A stretch of 12,957 nucleotides of DNA. It comes from Lachnospiraceae bacterium (GTDB lineage Bacteria > Bacillota > Clostridia > Lachnospirales > Lachnospiraceae). The notes beneath the pieces are model-generated. The model was not told the DNA's origin, did not search any database, and was given only the letters and a program-made list of their open reading frames with translations. The position numbers and the translations under genes were made by a program. The DNA lies in contig CAAGFP010000248.1 of the NCBI GenBank assembly GCA_900769175.1, positions 1 to 12,957 on the forward strand, read 5' to 3'. Shown here in pieces: positions 6,749-12,146 of this stretch (within the stretch, counting starts at the first letter, position 1; each line of letters starts with the position of its first letter).

Positions 6749-6863
6749 GCGTGTTGCAATGAGCCAAGTGCCATGCTTGAATGAGCATTTGGCGAATGCC
6801 GCGACAACGAGCAGCTATGCTGCGAGTGTGGTTATGGTCAAAAATAAAGAATTGGAGGAATAA
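6747..6863 (+). CDS. Possible leader peptide, 38 residues
   Basis: A short frame starting at TTG 6747, with GGGAG (6734-6738) 8 bases upstream, reads LRVAMSQVPCLNEHLANAATTSSYAASVVMVKNKELEE (first residue would be Met) and stops 3 bases before the DUF6075 start. An ATG at 6759 would give 34 residues but has no ribosome binding site. The last codons contain the GGAGG of the next gene, which could couple the two. The DNA also folds into hairpins, so the sequence may be conserved as RNA rather than protein. I do not recognise a named family. Confidence 0.35.
   Translation: MRVAMSQVPCLNEHLANAATTSSYAASVVMVKNKELEE
6763..6823 (+). ncRNA. Structured RNA leader upstream of DUF6075
   Basis: Two strong hairpins follow each other: GCCAAGTGC (6763-6771) with GCATTTGGC (6785-6793), nine pairs including one G-U, and GCAGC (6811-6815) with GCTGC (6819-6823) around a 3-base loop. 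Together with the hairpin at 6709-6745 this makes a three-stem leader before the first element gene. The type is unknown; it could be a cis-regulator or a transcribed recombination or stability element. Confidence 0.4.
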
Positions 6864-6866
6864 AGC

Positions 6867-7340
6867 ATGAATAGTACAGCGTTAGGAGCAGAAAACACAA
6901 AGAAAGAGAGCATTATTTTTATTAGTGAAGCACATGAGAAATTCTACTATGAGAAATTGAAAGAGGTACGGTATCAGGATGTGTACCACAAGGCACTTTG
7001 CTATTGCCTTGGCATTAACGATGATACCAGAAGAAATGCGAACCGCATTTATGATTTTAAGACAGGCTGTGTGAAAACAGAATGTTTACATGAAGGCTGG
7101 CAGACCAGCGGAAGCGTGAAAGTAGTCAGAATGGCATTTAATTTATATTGTAATGCCACACCAAGCGTGGATGATTACACGGACGCAGAGGAGCAGATTA
7201 ACGAGTGCAGGCAGTACACCGTGGAGGAATTGTTCTGCTGTGCCTATGCACCATATTTTTGGCAGGCAATACAAATCCGGTATCCGGAATATGCAACCTA
7301 TAACCGGAAACTGTATGCCCTGTTTGGAGGAGCAGATTGA
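6867..7340 (+). CDS. DUF6075 family protein
   Basis: A 157-residue soluble protein of unknown function. The segments FISEAHEKFYYEKL, YHKALCYCLGI, IYDFKTGCV, GWQTSGSVKVVRMAFNLY, YTVEELFCCAYAPYFWQAI and the final RYPEY match my memory of DUF6075, a family found in the first operon of integrative conjugative elements of Clostridia, upstream of ParA. It has many aromatic residues and several Cys but no metal motif that I can define. GGAGG (6856-6860) lies 6 bases before the ATG. The stop overlaps the next start by one base (TGATG). A role in element maintenance or regulation is inferred from position only. Confidence 0.82.
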   Translation: MNSTALGAENTKKESIIFISEAHEKFYYEKLKEVRYQDVYHKALCYCLGINDDTRRNANRIYDFKTGCVKTECLHEGWQTSGSVKVVRMAFNLYCNATPSVDDYTDAEEQINECRQYTVEELFCCAYAPYFWQAIQIRYPEYATYNRKLYALFGGAD

Positions 7341-7516
7341 TGTTAAAGGTTCGATTGATGGGAACAAAGAATGATATTAAATGGTTTGGGAAGATTTTGC
7401 AGAGAAATTCCAAAATCGAAGTGACAGAGTTTTCCGATTTATACCCGAACAAGGGTACAAAGAAGTTTTACAGAGCGTATGTAGAAGTGAAAAAGAGCAA
7501 TGTAGCAGAAAGTTAG
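7340..7516 (+). CDS. DUF3970-like (YvzF-type) small protein
   Basis: A 58-residue protein beginning MLKVRLMGTKNDIKWFGKIL and containing YPNKGTKKFYRAYVEV. The layout, with an opening beta strand, a GT(K) turn, a helix, the YPN(K/R)G turn and a closing strand ending in YVEV, matches the small DUF3970 family known from Bacillota plasmids and mobile elements. Its function is unknown. GGAGG (7326-7330) is 9 bases before the ATG and the start overlaps the DUF6075 stop by one base, so the two are translationally coupled. Recognition is from pattern memory. Confidence 0.75.
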   Translation: MLKVRLMGTKNDIKWFGKILQRNSKIEVTEFSDLYPNKGTKKFYRAYVEVKKSNVAES

Positions 7517-7539
7517 CATAGAGTAAAGGAGAATGTATC

Positions 7540-8322
7540 ATGTGTAAAATAATAGCAATCGCAAATCAGAAAGGTGGAGTCGGAAAGACTACCACAACAA
7601 GCAACTTGGGAATAGGACTGGCAAAGCAGGGCAAGAGAGTTCTGCTGATAGATGCCGATGCACAGGGCAGTTTGACTGCAAGTTTAGGATTTACAGAGCC
7701 GGACAAGCTGGAGGAAACACTTGCAACTGTGATGGCCAATATCATCAATGATGTGGAAATGGAAGATGATTACGGGATTTTAAGGCATGAGGAAGGAATT
7801 GACCTTATGCCCGGCAATATCGAATTATCCGGTCTGGAGGTATCCCTGGTAAATGTCATGAGCAGGGAGCTTGTGATGCGTTCCTACATAGAGCAGGTGA
7901 AAGAAAGATATGATTATATCCTGATTGACTGTATGCCTTCACTTGGCATGATAACTATAAATGCATTTGCCTGTGCGGACAGTATCTTAATTCCGGTACA
8001 GGCGGCATATCTGCCAGTGAAAGGTCTGGAACAGCTTATCAAGACCATTGGTAAGGTGAAGCGTCAGATAAATCCGAAGCTGTCCATTGAGGGTATTTTG
8101 CTGACCATGGTTGACAGCAGAACAAATTATGCAAAGGACATTAGTGCATTACTGATTGAGAATTATGGCAGCAAAGTAAGGATATTTGAGAATAGCATTC
8201 CGATTTCCGTAAGAGCTGCCGAGATTTCGGCAGAGGGCGTCAGCATCTATCAGCATGACCCAAAGGGAAAAGTAGCAAGTGCCTATCAATCTTTGACGGA
8301 GGAGGTGCTTGGCAATGAATAA
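7540..8322 (+). CDS. parA: ParA family partition ATPase
   Basis: A Walker-type ATPase of 260 residues that segregates DNA by forming dynamic gradients on the nucleoid under ParB control. It has the deviant Walker A loop KGGVGKTT at residues 11-18 with both lysines, the switch I segment IDADAQGS from residue 37 and the Walker B region ILIDCMPS with D130. It lacks an N-terminal DNA-binding domain, so it is the short (Soj/type Ib-like) kind. AAAGGAGA (7525-7532) sets the start. It overlaps parB by 8 bases. With repA two genes on, it forms the maintenance module of the element, presumably stabilising the excised circular form. The symbol is used generically (also soj). Confidence 0.93.
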   Translation: MCKIIAIANQKGGVGKTTTTSNLGIGLAKQGKRVLLIDADAQGSLTASLGFTEPDKLEETLATVMANIINDVEMEDDYGILRHEEGIDLMPGNIELSGLEVSLVNVMSRELVMRSYIEQVKERYDYILIDCMPSLGMITINAFACADSILIPVQAAYLPVKGLEQLIKTIGKVKRQINPKLSIEGILLTMVDSRTNYAKDISALLIENYGSKVRIFENSIPISVRAAEISAEGVSIYQHDPKGKVASAYQSLTEEVLGNE

Positions 8323-9208
8323 GGCAGGAAGTGCGGCAAAGGTAAAGCTAAACAGTTTTGATGATTTATTCGGTGCTTCTGATATGACAGCAGGCACCGA
8401 TCAGGTGCAGGAGATACCTCTTTCAGAGCTTTATGAGTTCAGAGGACACCCTTTTAAGGTGCTGGATGATGAGAAAATGCAGGAGACAGTGGAGAGTATC
8501 AAAAATTATGGTGTGCTTATGCCCGGTATTGCAAGACCAAGGGCAGAGGGCGGTTATGAGATAATCGCCGGACACCGCAGAAAACATGGCTGTGAGCTTG
8601 CAGGTCTTTCCACCATGCCTATGTTTATCAGAGATTACAATGATGATGAAGCTACGGTGATTATGGTAGATACTAATATCCAGAGGGAAGATATTCTCCC
8701 AAGTGAAAAGGCAAAAGCCTATTCCATGAAGTATGAAGCCATGAAGCATCAGGGCAAAAAAGGAAATGGAAGCAGCCTTGATGAAGTGGGAGAAGCAGCC
8801 GGAGAGAGTGGAAAGACGGTTCAGCGTTATATATGGCTTGCACGTCTGTCAGATGAATTGCTGGATATGGTTGATAAGAAAAAAATCGGTCTGGTACAGG
8901 GTGTTGACATATCTTTTCTGACAGAGCAGGCACAGGAATGGGTGCAGGTCATTCTTGAAGAAACGGGTGCAGCTATCTCGACTACCCAATCATCAAAGTT
9001 AAAGGAATATGGGAAAAACGGCGAGCTGACTCTGCCAATGGTAAGACTGATATTGACGGAGGAAAAGCCAAAGGAAAGAAAAGTTACAATCAAAGCTGAT
9101 AAAATCAGCAGATATTTTACGGAGGATTATTCCAGTGAAGATATAGAAAATATTATCTATCAGCTATTGGAAGAATGGAACACCGGAAAGGCGACGAATA
9201 AGCAGTAA
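8315..9208 (+). CDS. parB: ParB/Spo0J-like partition protein
   Basis: Site-specific DNA-binding partner of ParA, 297 residues. After a variable N-terminus (about 1-33) the ParB/sulfiredoxin-like CTPase fold starts at EIPLSELYEFRGHPF. The GHRR box (residues 86-89, the counterpart of GERRxRA in Spo0J) and TNIQREDILPSEKAKAY are present, then a helix-turn-helix region around 145-175 (EVGEAAGESGKTVQRYIWLARL). The C-terminal part is less conserved. I use ATG 8315 because GGAGGAGG (8298-8305) is 9 bases upstream; a TTG at 8309 is too close to that site. It overlaps parA by 8 bases and is followed by repA after 15 bases. I did not find a classical parS palindrome in the window. Confidence 0.9.
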   Translation: MNKAGSAAKVKLNSFDDLFGASDMTAGTDQVQEIPLSELYEFRGHPFKVLDDEKMQETVESIKNYGVLMPGIARPRAEGGYEIIAGHRRKHGCELAGLSTMPMFIRDYNDDEATVIMVDTNIQREDILPSEKAKAYSMKYEAMKHQGKKGNGSSLDEVGEAAGESGKTVQRYIWLARLSDELLDMVDKKKIGLVQGVDISFLTEQAQEWVQVILEETGAAISTTQSSKLKEYGKNGELTLPMVRLILTEEKPKERKVTIKADKISRYFTEDYSSEDIENIIYQLLEEWNTGKATNKQ

Positions 9209-9223
9209 AGGAGGCACGGTAAA

Positions 9224-10297
9224 GTGGGCGATACAATAAACTTTGATTATTACTACGGAATTGAAGCAGAGCAGTTCTCTTTTTATCGTGTTCCCCGACT
9301 TTTGATTAAAGACGAGAGATTTAAGGGGCTTAGCAGTGATGCTAAGCTCCTCTATGGGCTGATGCTTGACAGAATGTCATTATCCATGAAAAACGGCTGG
9401 CTGGATGATGAAAACCGGGCTTACATTATTTATACGGTGGATGCCATTATGGAAGATTTGGGATGTGCAAAGGCAACCTGCGTTAAGATTATGAAAGAGC
9501 TTGATACCGAAAACGGAATCGGTCTGATTGAAAAGAAACGCCGTGGACTTGGAAAGCCGGACATAATATATGTGAAGAATTTTTCTACAATTACTGATGC
9601 AAAGACAGAAGAAAAGTCCGATAATGCTGATAAAACCACAGAAGTTCAAAAACTGAACCTCAAGAAGTCTAATATGCATACTTCCAGAAGTTCAGAAATT
9701 GAACTTCAAGAGGTTCAGGATTTAGAACACCAGAAGTTCACAATGCAGACTTTAAGAGGTTCAGAAAGTGAACTTGCAGAAGTTCATAAAGCAGACCCTA
9801 TTTATACTAACTATAATCAAACTAACCAGAGTTATACTGATATAAGTTATACCAATCCTATCAATCAATCTGGTAATGAGAGTGAGTCAGAAAAAAGGAT
9901 TGATTTGATGGATGATGTAAATGCATACATAGAACTGATTAAGGATAACATCGAATATGAGCATCACATGAAGTACGATGACTGGCAGAACAAGGCTTTG
10001 TATGAGGAGCTTTTTGAGGTTATCTGTGAGGTTGTATGCGTGAAACGTACAACAATCCGGATTGCAGGGGAGGATTATCCTTATGAGCTTGTAAAATCAA
10101 AATTCCTGAAGCTGAATAGTGGACATTTGGAGTATGTGATTGGCTGTATGCATGATACAAATACGAAAATAACCAATATCAAGGCATATATGGTTACTGC
10201 TCTTTATAATGCACCCTCAACGATAAACCATTATTATCAGCAGGAAGTGCAGCACGATATGTATGGAGGTGGCTGGCATGAAAAAGGCATTGTTTAA
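9224..10297 (+). CDS. repA: RepA_N replication initiator with DUF6017 C-terminus
   Basis: A 357-residue initiator. Residues 15-118 (QFSFYRVPRLLIKDERFKGLS, then AKLLYGLMLDRM, IIYTVDAIMEDLG and the following helix-turn-helix) match the RepA_N domain, a winged-helix replication initiator of Firmicute plasmids and integrative elements. The middle (residues 120-225) is low complexity and encoded by 23-bp DNA repeats. The C-terminal 130 residues (from MDDVNAYIELIKDNIEY through ITNIKAYMVTALYNAP) match DUF6017, often joined to RepA_N in Clostridia. The start is GTG with AAAGGAGG (9207-9214) 9 bases upstream. RepA_N replicons characteristically carry the origin inside the rep gene, which fits the repeats here. 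The stop lies 20 bases inside the next gene. Likely role: replication of the excised circle. Confidence 0.92.
   Translation: MGDTINFDYYYGIEAEQFSFYRVPRLLIKDERFKGLSSDAKLLYGLMLDRMSLSMKNGWLDDENRAYIIYTVDAIMEDLGCAKATCVKIMKELDTENGIGLIEKKRRGLGKPDIIYVKNFSTITDAKTEEKSDNADKTTEVQKLNLKKSNMHTSRSSEIELQEVQDLEHQKFTMQTLRGSESELAEVHKADPIYTNYNQTNQSYTDISYTNPINQSGNESESEKRIDLMDDVNAYIELIKDNIEYEHHMKYDDWQNKALYEELFEVICEVVCVKRTTIRIAGEDYPYELVKSKFLKLNSGHLEYVIGCMHDTNTKITNIKAYMVTALYNAPSTINHYYQQEVQHDMYGGGWHEKGIV
9640..9800 (+). repeat. Seven dyad iterons inside repA, probable replication origin
   Basis: AGA(A/G)GTTCA-like starts lie at 9640, 9663, 9686, 9709, 9732, 9755 and 9778, a strict 23-bp period over seven units (the 9663 unit is degenerate, AGAAGTCTA). 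Each unit is an inverted repeat of consensus GAAGTTCA-N5-TGAACTTC. The 9686 unit is perfect (arms 9687-9694 and 9700-9707), 9640 and 9755 are near-perfect on the right arm, and the others are more decayed. Because 23 is not a multiple of 3, successive copies are read in different frames, so the conservation is at DNA level. This is the expected place for an origin in RepA_N replicons. Confidence 0.85.
9795..9870 (+). other. AT-rich tract after the iterons, possible unwinding element
   Basis: Directly after the last iteron the sequence is mostly A and T and contains TTATACTAA (9802-9810), TTATACTGA (9832-9840) and TTATACCAA (9847-9855). Position and composition suit a DNA unwinding element of the origin. 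It encodes a Tyr/Thr/Asn-rich linker in RepA. Confidence 0.4.
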
Positions 10298-10607
10298 AAT
10301 AATTATCCCACTGTGCGTTCTTGGGCTGTGGATGATTACCTGTTATCCGGTTTGCAATAAAGCAGATGGGTTTGATTATTTCCTTTATTGGATTTTGGTA
10401 GGATGTCCCTATGGTATCAGAAAAATGTGTTTGTTTCTTGTGCCGAAGAATTTTGGAATTGCAGGAAGTATGGGAATACTGGCACTGAATTGTATCGTTG
10501 GGGGTCTGATTGGTGGTATTATTGTTCTTGTGAGGATTATCGTTATATTTACGGAGATAATAAAAGTAATAGCAGGACACTTCTGGACACAATGTCCAAA
10601 GGTGTAA
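10278..10607 (+). CDS. DUF6050 family membrane protein
   Basis: A small membrane protein of 109 residues. Hydrophobic segments lie at about residues 6-25 (FKIIIPLCVLGLWMITC), 35-48 (DYFLYWILVGCPYGI) and 66-93 (GIAGSMGILALNCIVGGLIGG and onward). The central FLYWILVGCPYGIRKM stretch and the GGLIGG motif match what I recall of DUF6050, a family encoded after repA in integrative conjugative elements of Clostridia. Its function is unknown. GGAGG (10265-10269) is 8 bases before ATG 10278, and the start overlaps the repA end by 20 bases, so it is the last gene of the parA-parB-repA unit. An upstream in-frame ATG at 10263 overlaps that ribosome site and is less likely. Confidence 0.8.
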   Translation: MKKALFKIIIPLCVLGLWMITCYPVCNKADGFDYFLYWILVGCPYGIRKMCLFLVPKNFGIAGSMGILALNCIVGGLIGGIIVLVRIIVIFTEIIKVIAGHFWTQCPKV

Positions 10608-10623
10608 AAGAAAAAAGGGCAAC

Positions 10624-10658
10624 AAAAAAGGCATTGTCAATCAATCATAAACAATACC
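10624..10658 (-). terminator. Intrinsic terminator of the Xre gene
   Basis: Read on the minus strand, GGTATTGT pairs with ACAATGCC (one G-U pair, 13-base loop; plus-strand positions 10651-10658 and 10630-10637) and is followed by six T (plus-strand A run 10624-10629). The hairpin begins one base after the Xre stop codon. Confidence 0.65.
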
Positions 10659-10659
10659 T

Positions 10660-10866
10660 CTACTTGTCATCTGGAACATATTCCATAATATCTTCAATCC
10701 GGCAGTCAAGTATCTGACATAGCCTGTTCAGAATAATGGTCTTTACCACCATATTTTGACGGAGCCGCTGAAGCTGTGCTTTGTCAATGCCATAATCTTT
10801 AATGAGCTGGTACTGACTGATGTTTTTAGCCCTAAGCGTTTGCCAAAGGGGATCGTATTTAATCAT
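10660..10866 (-). CDS. Small Xre-family helix-turn-helix regulator
   Basis: A 68-residue Cro/C1-type DNA-binding protein consisting of little more than the HTH domain: LRAKNISQYQLIKDYGIDKAQLQRLRQNM contains the helix-turn-helix, and the end ILDCRIEDIMEYVPDD is typical of the short Xre regulators common in Lachnospiraceae. I choose ATG at 10866 because AAAGGAG lies 8 bases upstream on the minus strand; the longer frame to 10950 would add 28 unrelated residues. It is the only minus-strand gene and faces away from a rightward promoter with a 22-bp palindrome at 10919-10940. It probably represses its own and/or the rightward transcript. The palindrome is the natural operator candidate. Confidence 0.88.
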   Translation of the reverse strand: MIKYDPLWQTLRAKNISQYQLIKDYGIDKAQLQRLRQNMVVKTIILNRLCQILDCRIEDIMEYVPDDK

Positions 10867-10887
10867 ACTGGCAACTCCTTTCCTACC

Positions 10888-10916
10888 TTGTATTTTAATG
10901 GCAGGGAACTTATAAT
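10888..10916 (+). promoter_or_regulatory. Rightward promoter before the 11035 gene
   Basis: TTGTAT (10888-10893) and a perfect TATAAT (10911-10916) are 17 bp apart, directed toward the gene at 11035. The predicted transcript start (around 10923) falls inside the palindrome described next. It lies just upstream of the Xre start in the divergent direction. Confidence 0.6.
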
Positions 10917-10918
10917 AA

Positions 10919-10940
10919 TATGGTGCGTGTATGCACCATA
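10919..10940. promoter_or_regulatory. Palindromic operator candidate
   Basis: TATGGTGC (10919-10926) and GCACCATA (10933-10940) form a perfect 8-bp inverted repeat with a 6-bp spacer. It sits 2 bases after a TATAAT box and between the divergent Xre gene and the 11035 gene. Binding by the adjacent Xre protein is inferred from this position. Confidence 0.65.
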
Positions 10941-11034
10941 AAATATGCAAATGGTAAAGACGATAATGATTTTTTCTGAAGAATGAGGATATAGATGCAG
11001 GTAGTGTGGCTTTGAAACAGGAGGATGGTTAATT

Positions 11035-11397
11035 GTGAAAGAAAAATACATTACAGACGATGAAAGGGAGAAATGCAGAAAGGTTGCAGATGCTTTTGCA
11101 GAGCTGTATGAGATTGAGAATATACTTGTCGTGGATGCGGGAAGATACGGATTTGTTAAGTTACAGTATTATAGACCGCCACAGGGTTTTGAAGATGCAA
11201 TTACCTTTACTGACAGCCGAAGCATGTTTGAAAATTTGTGGGAGGAATGGCTTGACACGCAGCTTTTTCTTCTGGCGAAAGGAACACCGATGGCAGGAAT
11301 GGGATATCATGAGATATTCCGGTGTCTTCCAAAGGAGAAACAAGAGGAACTTATGAATAGAAAAGCCGGATTTGCAAAAACGGCAGGAATAGAATAA
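11035..11397 (+). CDS. Conserved hypothetical protein of integrative elements
   Basis: A 120-residue soluble protein starting at GTG, with AGGAGG (11019-11024) 10 bases upstream. The run REKCRKVADAFAELYE, then VVDAGRYGFVKLQYY, ITFTDSRSMFENLWEEWLDTQLFLL and the final CLPKEKQEEL is one I associate with unnamed proteins encoded near repA in mobile elements of Lachnospiraceae, but I know no family name or function. There is no membrane segment, signal peptide or catalytic motif. It is driven by the promoter at 10888-10916 and closed by the terminator at 11416-11451, so it is a single-gene transcript, probably controlled by the Xre protein through the palindrome. Confidence 0.75.
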   Translation: MKEKYITDDEREKCRKVADAFAELYEIENILVVDAGRYGFVKLQYYRPPQGFEDAITFTDSRSMFENLWEEWLDTQLFLLAKGTPMAGMGYHEIFRCLPKEKQEELMNRKAGFAKTAGIE

Positions 11398-11415
11398 TCA
11401 GGTAACAGCGTCAGG

Positions 11416-11451
11416 GCAGTTATGAGTGAGATACTTGTAGCTGCTTTTTTT
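11416..11451 (+). terminator. Intrinsic terminator
   Basis: A 12-pair stem (11416-11427 with 11433-11444, including three G-U pairs) with a 5-base loop is followed directly by seven T (11445-11451). It lies 18 bases after the stop of the 11035 gene. Confidence 0.8.
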
Positions 11452-11496
11452 GTGCTTTTGACACGATGTCCAGAAGCGGGAAGGAGAGATATATAG

Positions 11497-12135
11497 ATGG
11501 AATCAATGAGAGATATTAACAGGGTAATGGAGCGTGAGATAGCGAAGGGGAGCTGCCCTTTGAAGCTGGATCATATTGAATTTGGAGATTATTCGTATCA
11601 GGAGATAACATCAAAAGAGAAACTGCTGGAGGTGTTATCGTATTTATTGCGGATAGGTGATTTCAAGCAGTATGCCGGAAAGACTATCTTAAATAATGTT
11701 TATATGGACTTGCGTGTGAAAAAGCCTGTATTTAAGCGAACAAAGACAGCCATGGAAAGAAATAATATATTTGCAACAATCAGAAGGTATGCAAAGAAGC
11801 TAAAGCCGCAGTATAATGGAGATGTATATCTGGAAACGGTCAGATGTTATTTCGATATATCGCAAGAAAATCTGGAGAAATGCCGATATACATATCAGGG
11901 GAATGAAACATATGCCTTTCTGATGTCAGACAAGTATATCATGGCATTGTATACGCATTGTCTGGTGGCGAGAAAGGAAGCTACCATGCAGGTTGAAGGC
12001 TTTACGGAAAAAGAATATGGAATGGTAAGGCTGGAGAGTGTGGTGGATGTTTTGTTTCAGGCGTTGTTACTTGATGATGTGAAGTTTGAAGATGACAAAG
12101 TGTATGCGGAGTTATGTACAATTTTTTGTATTTAG
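11497..12135 (+). CDS. Unassigned cargo protein, 212 residues
   Basis: I do not recognise this protein. It begins MESMRDINRVMEREIAKGS, is soluble and has a basic central section (residues about 75-105 with KKPVFKRTK and RRYAKKLK). Around residues 105-160 it is rich in Tyr, with YLETVRCYFDISQENLEKC and YAFLMSDKYIMAL. It has no Walker, nuclease or HTH motif that I can define. AAGGAG (11481-11486) is 10 bases before the ATG. The gene lies 45 bases after a strong terminator, so it should have its own promoter, but no good box pair is visible. It ends 11 bases before the next gene, and the two probably form one transcript. Base composition is more AT-rich than in the partition genes, consistent with separate acquisition. 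Confidence 0.7.
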   Translation: MESMRDINRVMEREIAKGSCPLKLDHIEFGDYSYQEITSKEKLLEVLSYLLRIGDFKQYAGKTILNNVYMDLRVKKPVFKRTKTAMERNNIFATIRRYAKKLKPQYNGDVYLETVRCYFDISQENLEKCRYTYQGNETYAFLMSDKYIMALYTHCLVARKEATMQVEGFTEKEYGMVRLESVVDVLFQALLLDDVKFEDDKVYAELCTIFCI

Positions 12136-12146
12136 GTGGTGAGAGA

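Noticed and set aside
9640..9800. Regular direct repeats suggesting a CRISPR array
   Set aside because: The period is only 23 bp, there is no room for spacers, and the array is inside a complete repA frame with no cas genes nearby.
8315..10297. A classical parS site for ParB
   Set aside because: I found no match to the Spo0J-type TGTTNCACGTGAAACA palindrome. The dyads in repA have a different sequence and array form and are better explained as iterons, although ParB binding cannot be excluded.
10194..10640. A 148-codon minus-strand frame opposite repA/DUF6050
   Set aside because: It is antisense to two well-supported, coupled genes, is of low-complexity composition, and has no ribosome site.
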